46,374 bases of DNA from an uncultured Prevotellaceae bacterium (GCA_900320245.1 ONRP01000027.1:1-46374); one strand, 5' to 3'; shown: positions 33,927-43,043, counted from the stretch's first letter. A program made the numbers and translations. The notes: generated from the sequence alone by a model not told the origin.

Positions 33927-35858
33927 ATGGAAATCGACCGTCAAAAAATAGCAAAACACGTCAACCTGCCCGTCATGCAACTGGTGGGCAGCGTAGCCGA
34001 TGAACTGCGCCGTGAATGCTACGTTGTGGGGGGATATGTGAGAGACATCTTCCTGGAGCGCCCCAGCAACGACATGGACTTTGTGACCGTCGGCAGCGGC
34101 ATCGAACTGGCCAAAGCGGTGGCTAACCGCATCGGCAAACGGGCCCATCTGGCGGTGTACCGCAACTACGGCACGGCACAAGTGAGGACGCGGCAGTGGG
34201 AACTCGAGTTTGTCGGCGCCCGCCGCGAATTCTATCATCGCGAGAGCCGCAACCCCATCGTTGAAGACGGGACCCTCAATGATGACCAGCAACGCCGTGA
34301 CTTTACCATCAATGCGATGGCGATTTGCCTGAACAAGGAGCGGTACGGCGAGTTGCTTGACCCGTTTGACGGCATCGGTGACCTGGAACGCCGCATCATC
34401 CGCACACCACTCGACCCGGACATCACCTTCAGCGACGACCCGTTGAGGATGATGCGCGCCGTTCGGTTTGCCACGCAACTGGATTTTGACATCTATCCCG
34501 AGACGTTCAACGCTATCAAGCGCAACGCCAAGCGCATCAGCATCATCACGCGTGAGCGAATTTCCGAGGAACTGATGAAGATCATGCGCAGCCCATCACC
34601 ATCGCGGGGATGGATGCTGCTCGATCAATGCGGACTGCTGCCGCTCATCTTCCCTGAAATTGCCGCACTCAAGGGAGTGGAGACCGTCAACGGACGCGGG
34701 CACAAAGACAACTTCATGCACACGTTGCAAGTGCTCGACAATGTGGCACATTCCAGCAACGACGTGTGGCTACGCTGGGCCGCACTGCTGCACGATGTGG
34801 GCAAGGCACGCACCAAGCGCTGGGATCCACAACTCGGCTGGACCTTCCATAACCACAATTTTGTGGGCGAGAAGATGGTGCCCAAGATTTTCGCCAAGAT
34901 GCGGATGCCGCTCAACGAACACATGAGATATGTGAAGAAACTCGTCGGGCTGCACATGCGTCCCATCGCACTGGTCGAGGACGAAGTGACCGACAGTGCC
35001 GTCAGGCGCCTACTCTTTGATGCGGGCGACGATATCGATGACCTGATGACCTTGTGCAAGGCCGACATCACCAGCAAGAACCAGAACAAGGTACAGCGTT
35101 TCCGTGAGAACTTCGACCTGGTGAAACGCAAACTCGTGGACATCGAGGAGAAAGACCGTGTGCGCAACTTCCAGCCGCCTGTCGACGGCGAAGAAATCAT
35201 GCAGACCTTCGGTCTCGAGCCGTCCAAGCCAGTGGGATATATCAAGGACGCCATCAAGGATGCCATCCTCGACGGTGTCATCACCAACGACTATGCCTCG
35301 GCCTACCGCCTCATGCTCGCCAAAGCCCGTGAACTGGGCATCGAGCCCGTCAACAAGGGGCAACTGTGCCACACCACGATGGACACCCCGGTCGGTCTGC
35401 TCCACATAGGCGCCAGCGCCGAAGGCGTTGCCGTCATTGGCTGGAGCAGTGATGAAGTGGACGCTATCGCACGTCGCTTGGAACTGTCACCCGTCGATGC
35501 CCTCACTCCCCTACTCGCCCAAGCCATGGCCCAACTACGGGAATACTTCGACGGCACCCGTCGCCAATTCTCATTACCGCTGCACATCAAGGGCACCGAG
35601 TTCCAAATGCGGGCATGGGCCGAACTGCAAAAAATCCCGTACGGGGAAACTATCTCCTACGGGGAGCAGGCCGCGCGTCTGGGCAGCCCTAAGGGCTCAC
35701 GTGCTGTTGCGCAAGCCAACCACAACAACCGCGTTGCCATCGTCATCCCGTGCCACCGCGTCATTAACGCTAACGGTTCACTGGGCGGCTACGCTCCTGG
35801 GCCCGACAAGAAACGACTGCTCCTTGACTTGGAGCAGAAACATAAAAACAAGAACTAA
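33927..35858 (+). CDS. Fusion of CCA-adding tRNA nucleotidyltransferase and O6-alkylguanine-DNA alkyltransferase
   Basis: One uninterrupted 643-residue frame (numbering from the ATG at 33927). Residues 1-475 form a complete CCA-adding enzyme: VVGGYVRDIFLERPSNDMDF (GG signature with the catalytic DxD at 49-51), RRDFTINAMA, DDPLRMMRAVRFATQL, and an HD domain with LLHDVGKA (His289-Asp290). Residues 479-643 form a complete MGMT/Ogt repair protein: TPVGLLHIGAS, FQMRAWAELQKIPYGETISYGEQA, and VIPCHRVI with acceptor Cys609, then GGYAPGPDKK. The first repairs tRNA 3' ends; the second removes alkyl groups from O6-guanine. Each half is about normal family length with almost no linker. The promoter supports 33927 over a longer frame from 33840. 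Confidence 0.9.
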   Translation: MEIDRQKIAKHVNLPVMQLVGSVADELRRECYVVGGYVRDIFLERPSNDMDFVTVGSGIELAKAVANRIGKRAHLAVYRNYGTAQVRTRQWELEFVGARREFYHRESRNPIVEDGTLNDDQQRRDFTINAMAICLNKERYGELLDPFDGIGDLERRIIRTPLDPDITFSDDPLRMMRAVRFATQLDFDIYPETFNAIKRNAKRISIITRERISEELMKIMRSPSPSRGWMLLDQCGLLPLIFPEIAALKGVETVNGRGHKDNFMHTLQVLDNVAHSSNDVWLRWAALLHDVGKARTKRWDPQLGWTFHNHNFVGEKMVPKIFAKMRMPLNEHMRYVKKLVGLHMRPIALVEDEVTDSAVRRLLFDAGDDIDDLMTLCKADITSKNQNKVQRFRENFDLVKRKLVDIEEKDRVRNFQPPVDGEEIMQTFGLEPSKPVGYIKDAIKDAILDGVITNDYASAYRLMLAKARELGIEPVNKGQLCHTTMDTPVGLLHIGASAEGVAVIGWSSDEVDAIARRLELSPVDALTPLLAQAMAQLREYFDGTRRQFSLPLHIKGTEFQMRAWAELQKIPYGETISYGEQAARLGSPKGSRAVAQANHNNRVAIVIPCHRVINANGSLGGYAPGPDKKRLLLDLEQKHKNKN

Positions 35859-35862
35859 AAAG

Positions 35863-35890
35863 AAAACCGCCTGATGCGTCAGGCGGTTTT
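35863..35890. terminator. Bidirectional terminator between convergent genes
   Basis: AAAACCGCCTGA and its complement pair perfectly over 12 bp around the loop TGCG, with A-rich and T-rich flanks on the two sides. It ends both the fusion gene and the seven-gene minus-strand operon. Confidence 0.85.
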
Positions 35891-35899
35891 ACTTTTCTA

Positions 35900-36631
35900 C
35901 TATTCGTCTTCAACAAGCCACTCGCTCCACGGTAAGGAGATATCATTCGGGTCATCGGTGCTGATGACATCTTCATCGGAATAATAGTTTCGGATGGTAT
36001 AGCGGTTGGTGACGCGATAAGAGTCATAATAGGAAGGATCAAACACTTGCAGGAAAGTCACCTCGGACTGCAGGTCGGTACCCATCCACATCATCTTCGT
36101 ACAGGTCGTCTCAAATGCCGAACTCGACGTCACGCGATAGACAACCTCATTGTTCGGATCAAAGAAAAAGTAGCCGTTGAAAACAACAAAACCGTCATTT
36201 GAGGCCAGAACAAAGTCGTTTTTCTCATCATTCCACAACAGCAAGACACTGTAATTGCGGTTGCTGCCAGGTCCAACCAAGATATCGACTTTGCCGTCAA
36301 AATTGGCGTCTAGGAAATGTACCACATCCTGGGTCACGCCATAGTCCTCATCAAGGGGTACAGTCGTCATCGGCAGATCGTCGGAAGAAACCAGCACCAA
36401 GTTGATCGCATATTCCCCCTCATTCAGGGTCACATCGAGCACCTCATGAGTTGTGGGGCAGTCGTCAACGGAGAAAAAGCCGTCCTTATCAAGGTTTACT
36501 TTGGGTACTGCCAACTGATCCTTCGACGTTGCAGGCACTACACTCTGCCGGGGTGTACCACACGCCATCAAGGCCGTCATCGCCATCAAGGCAACGACAC
36601 AAGATTGCAAATTAACATTACTCCTTTTCAT
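35900..36631 (-). CDS. Lipoprotein with VCBS/FG-GAP-like segment, last gene of zinc-ribbon operon
   Basis: A 243-residue predicted lipoprotein, signal peptide MKRSNVNLQSCVVALMAMTALMAC with lipobox LMAC (Cys24). The mature protein contains VVHFLDANFDGKVDILVGPG, which looks like a single FG-GAP/VCBS-type calcium-binding element, but no enzyme motif. The function is unknown. It follows the M15 peptidase by 37 bases in the same direction and ends at the terminator 35863-35890, so it is probably the last member of the operon, exposed on the cell envelope. Confidence 0.65.
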   Translation of the reverse strand: MKRSNVNLQSCVVALMAMTALMACGTPRQSVVPATSKDQLAVPKVNLDKDGFFSVDDCPTTHEVLDVTLNEGEYAINLVLVSSDDLPMTTVPLDEDYGVTQDVVHFLDANFDGKVDILVGPGSNRNYSVLLLWNDEKNDFVLASNDGFVVFNGYFFFDPNNEVVYRVTSSSAFETTCTKMMWMGTDLQSEVTFLQVFDPSYYDSYRVTNRYTIRNYYSDEDVISTDDPNDISLPWSEWLVEDE

Positions 36632-36668
36632 AATTCATTAAAAAATTAATTTGTTACTATCAGTCAAC

Positions 36669-37502
36669 TCACATCAGCAACTCGGGCCGGAACTCAAAGT
36701 GCATCGTGTCGTAATGATACCAGCGCCCACCCCAGATAAAGCCATGACGCTCAAAGATACGCACAAGTTCAAGAGGCATACTGTTCTTGTACTTGATGGT
36801 GGCGGTCTCATTTTTGCCGGGATTATCCCATTTCCAGTAATTGGATTTGGAAACGCCGACGTCTATTGCGATACCATAAGAATGTGCGCTCAGACGTTCG
36901 CTGCCACTGACGTTGCGCCAATAAAATGTGCCAGCGGTTTTAGTGTAGGCAAGAAGGTGGGGATTGTTCTTGATCTCCTGGCTGACGGCCCGCAGGCTAT
37001 CGGCAGCACCGTTAACCGAAGAGAACTTCACTTTTGTTCCGAACCAATCCACAGGAACCAGCCGTTTTTGTACCTGAGCCGAAGAGGCCCCGTACATCAG
37101 TTTAAACAGTTGTTCACAACGTGAACGCCCAGGGTCCTCGCAATAACCCGGCTGAGTGCTTACCGTGTCATACTGCCAGGCAAAGATGTCAACCGGCTCG
37201 GCATGGTCAAGTTTATCCATGAAAGACTTATCCTTGCCGCTGTCATAGACAATCTTTGTCCCATCGGCCATAACCAGATTGCCGTCAACAAATTCCTTGA
37301 TGTGGTCGGGATAGGACTTGAGGAGTCGTCCTGCCCCTTCAGGGACAGACGCTTCGGCTCGGGGTGACGGAGCCTCAACCTGCGGCTGGTCAGTGCCTGT
37401 TTCGGCACCAGAGTCAGCCGTCTCGGTCCTGGAGCACGCGATGCACCCCAGCACCAATGCCGTCAAGGCCCATAATATGCTTAGACCTCGAGGCCTCATC
37501 AT
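36669..37502 (-). CDS. M15-family metallopeptidase lipoprotein (D-Ala-D-Ala carboxypeptidase-like)
   Basis: A 277-residue exported protein. The N-terminal hydrophobic segment ends in Cys residues suitable for lipidation (LVLGC or GCIAC). After an acidic linker the C-terminal domain matches peptidase M15 (VanY/endolysin type): RLSAHSYGIAIDVGVSKSNYW provides a zinc-binding His and Asp, and GGRWYHYDTMHFEFRPELL provides the catalytic Asp/Glu and second His. Such enzymes cleave peptidoglycan stem peptides in the periplasm. The start overlaps the stop of the upstream YARHG gene in an ATGA arrangement, indicating translational coupling. Confidence 0.8.
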   Translation of the reverse strand: MMRPRGLSILWALTALVLGCIACSRTETADSGAETGTDQPQVEAPSPRAEASVPEGAGRLLKSYPDHIKEFVDGNLVMADGTKIVYDSGKDKSFMDKLDHAEPVDIFAWQYDTVSTQPGYCEDPGRSRCEQLFKLMYGASSAQVQKRLVPVDWFGTKVKFSSVNGAADSLRAVSQEIKNNPHLLAYTKTAGTFYWRNVSGSERLSAHSYGIAIDVGVSKSNYWKWDNPGKNETATIKYKNSMPLELVRIFERHGFIWGGRWYHYDTMHFEFRPELLM

Positions 37503-38158
37503 TCATGGCTCTTTAAAAACTCGACATTTTTCTTCTCGTAGCCGTTGAGATCCTCGTTCGGCACCTCGTCGCGATATGGTTTATACCAGGATTGAGCATT
37601 GAAGTAATCCCGAAGAGTCTGATCCTTGAAATAGCGGCCGTGGCGGGCATAGATCGAGTTGCGCATGATGCGCAGTTCGGCCGATGTCTTCCCGGCGATA
37701 TCACTCATCGTGGCATAGCGATGAGAGAGCCATTCAAAGCCGGAATCATCAACGACGGTCTCGTCCTCTCGGACTGCAGCATTCGAGGCCGAGGAACGGG
37801 AGTTGTCATCCTCGAGCGATGGAGCGACGCTGACTTCATCGTCATCAGGAACTTCCCACGGCGACTCTGTCGTCGTGCGCGGTTCCATGACATATTTGTA
37901 AACCACAAAGCCTCCCAGGGCCAACACGGCGACAACAAGACAGGCGATGAGGGCTATCAGCGCGGGCGAAGTCCCCTTTTTGGGCTGTGTCATCGGTCTG
38001 GGATTACCGTAGGGTGAATAGCCCTGCTGAGGCATTGGCGCTTGACCCGGCTGTTGGGGAGGAATATTCATTCCTGTCACCGGCGCTCCACAATGCGGGC
38101 ATGCCATCAATTGATCGGAAACAGGCTTACCACAATTATTACATTTAATCAGTGCCAT
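37499..38158 (-). CDS. Zinc-ribbon, single-pass membrane protein with YARHG domain
   Basis: A 219-residue protein. An N-terminal zinc ribbon (MALIKCNNCGKPVSDQLMAC and PHCG, residues 1-24) is followed by a Pro/Gln-rich spacer, one transmembrane helix (about 65-91, ALIALIACLVVAVLALGGFVVYKYV), an acidic region and a YARHG domain (about 140-215, ELRIMRNSIYARHGRYF). The topology suggests the ribbon is cytoplasmic and YARHG extracytoplasmic. The domain is known only as an extracellular module often linked to peptidases, which fits the coupled M15 gene downstream (4-base overlap). The N-terminus is nearly the same as that of the gene at 40102. Confidence 0.75.
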   Translation of the reverse strand: MALIKCNNCGKPVSDQLMACPHCGAPVTGMNIPPQQPGQAPMPQQGYSPYGNPRPMTQPKKGTSPALIALIACLVVAVLALGGFVVYKYVMEPRTTTESPWEVPDDDEVSVAPSLEDDNSRSSASNAAVREDETVVDDSGFEWLSHRYATMSDIAGKTSAELRIMRNSIYARHGRYFKDQTLRDYFNAQSWYKPYRDEVPNEDLNGYEKKNVEFLKSHE

Positions 38159-38219
38159 AATCGAAATGAGTTTACTATTTATTAGAATATTGAACGTGTC
38201 CTGAATGGACTATTATATA

Positions 38220-40094
38220 CTATTGAAAAAGACTTTCGGTTGCCGGCCAAAGGGATTCGTTACGAATCGGCCTTGAGCGCACCGTACCATCTGACTTGAC
38301 TTTAGACCAGTCAATCTTATAGGTACGGTGGTTGACGGATTGTACCCTGTCGACGGTGTCATTGTACTGGCGGTGCTTGATGACCACCAAACTGCCATTG
38401 TTGTATTGCCACATGGTGGTCCACTGGCGGCTGGCACCTGCCCCTGAAGAGTAACTGTACTCATAAGTTGTCTCCTCGAGTGCCGTATTGCCACGCTTCT
38501 TGGTCATCGAAATGACATCACCCTCCTGGTTATATTCATACTCGATAACGATACCCCCACTGCGCTTGGACTCGATAAGCCGATAACGCGAGTCGTAGTT
38601 GTCGGTCTTGACAAATGTCGAGCCTTTGTAATAAGAGATTTGGTTATAGTAATCCATCGAATACACATAGCGGGAGCCATCGCTGCCTCGGATTTCCCTG
38701 AGGGAGCCGCCGATGTCCCACTGCGTTGTGTAGGTTATCGTCTTGCCGCTGGCATCAGTCTTGGACAACAGCACGAAGCCGTGGTCCGGATCGAAATCAT
38801 AGTCATACTGTTCACTCACATCAGTGCGCGAATTATAGTAATTGGTCAAGAGCCCCTGCTTATTGAAATTGAAGTATTCTGTTCCATCGTAGGCATACTC
38901 GCTATCGATATTCTCCTCAACCCTGCCGACAAGACCGTCACAATTGTTGACCACGGCCGAAGTGGGCATCAGCAACAAGTTGGCATACAGCACCTTGATA
39001 TGGGACCCGTCCAGATGATCATACGGCAGATTGTCGCACACACGGTACAACTCGTTCAGGGAGACCGAACTGTTGAAATATTTTCCCAACAGCGCATCCT
39101 GCATCAGTTGGCGTGCCTCGGAGACGTGATCTGAATAAGGGTATTCCTTGACAAAATCACCATAAGCACCCACCGAGTTGGATTTTTGTGCATCACGGAA
39201 AGCATACTTCTCCTGCAGGGCCTTCACTTCGCTGTAATAGTCCGAGGCGGGATACAACTTCAGGTACTCCTTGCAGGCATCGACGGTCTGGTCGAGTTCA
39301 TCAAAGGCGCATTTGTGCAGGCGTTCCTCGACTCTCAGACGATATCTGGAATGGGGATAATCGGTAAGATACTCCTTGCAGGCAGCAGCGGTATATCCCA
39401 GTTCATCATAGGCGATGCTGTCCCTGCGCCACTGGATGGCATTGAAATGGGTCTGGTTCAGATTACCATATTTATTGAGATAGCGTTTGCATTCGCTCAG
39501 GGCATGGGTGTTCTTCACCACATCATAGGCGACCCGTTCACGCTCATTCATCAGAGTGGACATGTCGGGATAGTCAAACAGATCCCCTATCAGTTTGTCA
39601 TATTCAGCCTCGGTCTTCACCTTCCTGACACTGTCAATGAGGTTGGTCTCGATTGCGCTCTTGATATCGGATACATAGAAACCTAAATCCTTGTGCTGCA
39701 GCAATAAGTTGGCATTCTGAACGTCATAGGGCCTCTGGCTGACTTTCTTGACAATCCCGTAGGCGTTCCACGGGTCATAAGGCAGGCAGATGGTCGACTT
39801 ACCCCTTCCGTCACGGATGTTCATCATCATGGCATCGGACAGTTGCCACACGGGATATAGTTGGTCGGTTATGGGTGAGTAAGGGTTCAAATCCTTGTCC
39901 TTGACGGCCTTTTTCTCGATATCTTCCTTGTATTTGGCCGCTTTGTCAAGTTTGTGTTCCTTCAGTGCCTTGAATGTCTTTACCATATTCTTATGGTAAT
40001 AGTTATCCCCGAGGAACAACTTTTCCTGGGCAACGGCATCGATTGCCGAGCCCATAAGCAGAATCATCAATACGGTAACTAATCTCCTGTTCAT
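38220..40094 (-). CDS. Exported helical-repeat protein with C-terminal YD/RHS-like strands
   Basis: A 624-residue protein with signal peptide 1-23 (VLMILLMGSAIDAVAQ). Residues 25-360 are mainly helical and contain TPR-like units such as ACKEYLTDYPHSRYRLRVEERL and ACKEYLKLYPASDYYSEVKAL. From about 390 to 590 there are beta-rich tyrosine repeats of the YD/RHS kind (FNKQGLLTNYYNSRTD, YSMDYYNQISYYKGS, YDSRYRLIESKRSGG, YEYNQEGDVISM). I do not recognise a specific family. It lies 7 bases after the upstream zinc-ribbon gene, within the operon, and shares TPR-like sequence style with that protein, suggesting interaction in the periplasm. Confidence 0.65.
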   Translation of the reverse strand: MNRRLVTVLMILLMGSAIDAVAQEKLFLGDNYYHKNMVKTFKALKEHKLDKAAKYKEDIEKKAVKDKDLNPYSPITDQLYPVWQLSDAMMMNIRDGRGKSTICLPYDPWNAYGIVKKVSQRPYDVQNANLLLQHKDLGFYVSDIKSAIETNLIDSVRKVKTEAEYDKLIGDLFDYPDMSTLMNERERVAYDVVKNTHALSECKRYLNKYGNLNQTHFNAIQWRRDSIAYDELGYTAAACKEYLTDYPHSRYRLRVEERLHKCAFDELDQTVDACKEYLKLYPASDYYSEVKALQEKYAFRDAQKSNSVGAYGDFVKEYPYSDHVSEARQLMQDALLGKYFNSSVSLNELYRVCDNLPYDHLDGSHIKVLYANLLLMPTSAVVNNCDGLVGRVEENIDSEYAYDGTEYFNFNKQGLLTNYYNSRTDVSEQYDYDFDPDHGFVLLSKTDASGKTITYTTQWDIGGSLREIRGSDGSRYVYSMDYYNQISYYKGSTFVKTDNYDSRYRLIESKRSGGIVIEYEYNQEGDVISMTKKRGNTALEETTYEYSYSSGAGASRQWTTMWQYNNGSLVVIKHRQYNDTVDRVQSVNHRTYKIDWSKVKSDGTVRSRPIRNESLWPATESLFQ

Positions 40095-40101
40095 TGCCTT
40101 A

Positions 40102-41811
40102 TCAATAATGAGTTGTCTTGTTCAAGCCCAAAGAAGTTATCTTGCCCTGGGCGTTCACTGTCGCCGTGCCGTTGTAGTGGGCGAACGTCTCCTGGCTGGT
40201 GTCTTCGCGGTTAAGCCGCTGGTCAAAGCCGAAAGTGGCCGTATAGACAGGATCCCCTTGAGCATTGAGCGTTTTCTTGACGGTGATTTTGCCCATCGAG
40301 ACTTTCACCCCATACACGTCACCAGAGTGGATGCGGTTCATATAAGCGGTGACATCACTGTAGGATGCATTCTTCTTGCCCAGGAATGACGCCATCGGCG
40401 ACGTGACACAAGCCGTCATGGCCGACCCGTTACGATTGGCCATCGCCGAGAAGAAGGAACTTACCCGTGAAGTGACCATGCTCGACTCGGCTGGTGTCAA
40501 TTGCTGCTTGGCCTTGAGTTCGGCCTGTTGTTGGGCTTGTTGCTGTTCCTGCTCAGCCTGCTGATTGGCATGCTGTTGGGCCTCGCCACGGTGTTTGCCT
40601 TGAGGGCACTGTGCCATATATTCCTCATAGGCAGCAGATGTTCCGGCAGCAGTGGCCTTTTTCCACATCACATTGTCAAGCGCCTCGACAGCCTGGTCGT
40701 GATAGGGACCATCGGGATGCTTGGCGATAAAATCCTGCAGTGCTTTCGGGTCATCAGACTTTTCAATCTTGGCCCACTCTTCACCGACTGCTTGCAGGGA
40801 GGCTTTAAAATCCTTTACCTGTGCCGCATGCTCGCCATCTGGATAGTTGCTCAAGTAATCTTCAATCGCCTGCATGTCGCCTGTCTTCTCGACTTGCTGC
40901 CATGCCTCATATTCCCGCTGGTTGGCACCGTTCTGATAGAACACATATCCACCCGCAGCAAGCACCAAGGCCAAGATGATACCGGCTATCGAACCGATAA
41001 GCAGTTTGCGCTTCTTGGCAGCGGCGACCACATCTGCATTGTGTTGTTCCATTGCGGCATCCAGGCGGTCTTTCAAATCCTTGTAACTGGACTCGTCGGC
41101 CTTCATAGCGACCAACTGGCACAAATCCTGCTGTGCATCATCCAGGCGCCCGGAATCAAGGCAGTCCTTCATCGTGCGGCGCAAATCCTTCACCCGCTGC
41201 TCGAAGGCGACCTGATAGTCCTTGTTCAGACGCTTGTATCGTTCATTGTCGGGATCCAACTGGAGCAGGCCATCGATATGATTGCGGGCCGAGCCGAAAT
41301 CTTTGGAGTCAAGACTGGCTTTTGCCGCTTTATACATCTGTGCCTCCCGCTCGGCTTTCTGCTTGCGTTCGCGCTCCCGCTCTTGTGCCTCTTTCTGCCT
41401 GCGTTCACGCTCCAAACGTTCTTTGTCGCGCTCACCGCTTGGCGTCAGCGCTCCGCATTGGGGGCACTTCAATGCTTTAGGGCTCATCTGCTTTCCACAA
41501 TGGGGACAGGAAACAAGGTCTGCTGCTGAATTCCTCACTTGTGGGTTGGCTGCCGATACTGCTTGCTCCAGCCGATTCTTCAATTCCAGAAAACGTGCAT
41601 CGGACGGAAATGCGGCGAGCCGGTTATCAATATACTGACGGGCCACATCATAACGCCCTTGCTTCAGGCTGTTGAGCGCCTCACGATACATAACATCGGC
41701 AATGGCATCCGTCCTGGGTGTCTGGACGGACACCGGTGCTCCACACTTGGGACACGCGGCAGCCCTGTCGCTGACATTATGACCACAATTTCTGCATTTA
41801 ATCAGTGCCAT
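40102..41811 (-). CDS. Double zinc-ribbon, TPR-like, single-pass membrane protein with C-terminal NTF2-like domain
   Basis: A 569-residue protein. Zinc ribbon 1 spans residues 1-25 (MALIKCRNCG, CPKCG), a short helical repeat 40-80, zinc ribbon 2 at 102-120 (CPHCGKQ, CPQCG), a charged coiled coil about 127-165 (RERERKQKAEREAQ), TPR-like helices 165-250, a transmembrane helix 268-294, extracytoplasmic TPR-like repeats 300-405 (DYLSNYPDGEHAAQV, DFIAKHPDGPYHDQAV), a Gln/Ala coil 410-440, and a C-terminal alpha/beta domain 445-569 resembling NTF2-like folds. The function is unknown; the layout suggests a cytoplasm-to-periplasm scaffold or sensor. It is the third operon gene, with a gap of 12 bases to the gene upstream. 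Confidence 0.7.
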   Translation of the reverse strand: MALIKCRNCGHNVSDRAAACPKCGAPVSVQTPRTDAIADVMYREALNSLKQGRYDVARQYIDNRLAAFPSDARFLELKNRLEQAVSAANPQVRNSAADLVSCPHCGKQMSPKALKCPQCGALTPSGERDKERLERERRQKEAQERERERKQKAEREAQMYKAAKASLDSKDFGSARNHIDGLLQLDPDNERYKRLNKDYQVAFEQRVKDLRRTMKDCLDSGRLDDAQQDLCQLVAMKADESSYKDLKDRLDAAMEQHNADVVAAAKKRKLLIGSIAGIILALVLAAGGYVFYQNGANQREYEAWQQVEKTGDMQAIEDYLSNYPDGEHAAQVKDFKASLQAVGEEWAKIEKSDDPKALQDFIAKHPDGPYHDQAVEALDNVMWKKATAAGTSAAYEEYMAQCPQGKHRGEAQQHANQQAEQEQQQAQQQAELKAKQQLTPAESSMVTSRVSSFFSAMANRNGSAMTACVTSPMASFLGKKNASYSDVTAYMNRIHSGDVYGVKVSMGKITVKKTLNAQGDPVYTATFGFDQRLNREDTSQETFAHYNGTATVNAQGKITSLGLNKTTHY

Positions 41812-41823
41812 AATTTTGATTCT

Positions 41824-42423
41824 CTATACTCGTTTCTTCAGCAATTCCACGGTGATTTCTTCATTGATTCCATCAACGGTCATGAAACCATGACCATTCA
41901 TCATACTGAATTGAAAACAAAAATCCTCCTCAGATTTATCAGGTAACACTGCCTTGAAGTATTCGCCGTGGTCTAACTTAGCATATAACGGCATATACCT
42001 GCCTGCCAATTCCACTTGGGCAAATACTACGATATCATTCTCCAGTACGAAATTACAATTATACATAGTGCCATGATGCTGGAATTTGGCCATGTACTTT
42101 CCATCTTCGACTTTCTCTACAGCATGGTCAAAAACCGATTCGTAACCAGCCCCGGATCCATCTTCCGGGGAACCGCTATACCAAACGTACAGGGCAGCAC
42201 CACAAAGCACGGCAAGTGCGGCAAGTCCATACAAGAGCCACTTCTTGAAACTGCTCGAACTGCCGCTACCAGGATTATGTTCGGACTGCGATTCCTCGAG
42301 AGGACCCGCGCCGGTTTTTCTTGCACCGGATTCTGCAATAGGTAAAGGAGAGCCGCAAAAAGAGCAAACGCCTTTCTTGCGAGAGACCATCCGCCCACAA
42401 TGTTCACATTTTATTCGTGCCAT
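41824..42423 (-). CDS. Zinc-ribbon single-pass membrane protein
   Basis: A 199-residue protein. The start MARIKCEHCGRMVSRKKGVC (with SFCG following) forms the N-terminal zinc ribbon; the ATG at 42423 was preferred over one four codons upstream because the ribbon paralogues all begin M-A-(L/R)-I-K-C. A transmembrane helix (LLYGLAALAVLCGAALYVWYSG) lies near residues 60-82. The C-terminal domain of about 110 residues (MYNCNFVLENDIVVFAQVELAGRYMPLYAKL) is not recognised. Second gene of the operon, 16 bases after the first. Confidence 0.7.
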   Translation of the reverse strand: MARIKCEHCGRMVSRKKGVCSFCGSPLPIAESGARKTGAGPLEESQSEHNPGSGSSSSFKKWLLYGLAALAVLCGAALYVWYSGSPEDGSGAGYESVFDHAVEKVEDGKYMAKFQHHGTMYNCNFVLENDIVVFAQVELAGRYMPLYAKLDHGEYFKAVLPDKSEEDFCFQFSMMNGHGFMTVDGINEEITVELLKKRV

Positions 42424-42439
42424 AATCCACGACAATCGT

Positions 42440-42868
42440 TTAATTCAGCGGACAGCCGCAGTTGGGACATGCTGATTTATTGGCCTCTACGCTTGCTCCG
42501 CAATCAGGACAGTACTTCATGACCGGTTGCTGAGGGGCAGGCTGCTGAGGGGTTGGCTGTATATTCTGTTGAGGGGCCGTCTGTTGAGGTTGCTGAGGCT
42601 GCTGGACATTCACGTAATCTGTCGGATTGTAGGTATTGGGATTGGAGTTCCCTTGCAGCAAGTCGATAAGCCGAGAGAGTTTATCATCAATAGACTGTAT
42701 CTTGTTATAAAGCAAGAAAACTAAAGCGCCAAGACCTACAATGACCACAAACTCGAGGAAATCACCTATATGCCAAAAACTTACGGACTTCACATAACTG
42801 CCTGATGCACATGAGGTCATCAGCAACAGCGACGACAGAAACATCGATTTCAAAATAACCTTTTTCAT
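42440..42868 (-). CDS. Small lipoprotein/membrane protein with C-terminal zinc ribbon
   Basis: A 142-residue protein. MKKVILKSMFLSSLLLMTSC is a signal with lipobox (MTSC, Cys20). A second hydrophobic segment follows at 35-53 (FVVIVGLGALVFLLYN), then a short amphipathic helix, a Gln/Pro-rich low-complexity stretch (about 78-112) and a C-terminal zinc ribbon (YCPDCGASVEANKSACPNCGCPLN). The reversed order compared with its neighbours places the ribbon after the membrane helix. It is the first gene of the zinc-ribbon operon, about 95 bases downstream of the promoter. Confidence 0.7.
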   Translation of the reverse strand: MKKVILKSMFLSSLLLMTSCASGSYVKSVSFWHIGDFLEFVVIVGLGALVFLLYNKIQSIDDKLSRLIDLLQGNSNPNTYNPTDYVNVQQPQQPQQTAPQQNIQPTPQQPAPQQPVMKYCPDCGASVEANKSACPNCGCPLN

Positions 42869-42963
42869 AAAGCATTCAATTTTTAAGAGTCAATGTCCAC
42901 TTGTTGAAACCAGTTTTCATAGAGGCATGCCGAACGAAGCGCCAGAATGCCACTTCAGCACTG

Positions 42964-42995
42964 CAAAAATATTAAAAAAATCACTGAAACGCAAG
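42964..42995 (-). promoter_or_regulatory. Promoter of the seven-gene zinc-ribbon operon
   Basis: Minus-strand CTTG (42992-42995, TTG matching the -33 element), 20 bases, then TATTTTTG (42964-42971). No other TAnnTTTG element was noticed in front of the six downstream genes. Confidence 0.65.
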
Positions 42996-43043
42996 AGCGT
43001 AAGTGACTTTTTCACAAAACTTCAAAAAACGGGGAATGAAACG

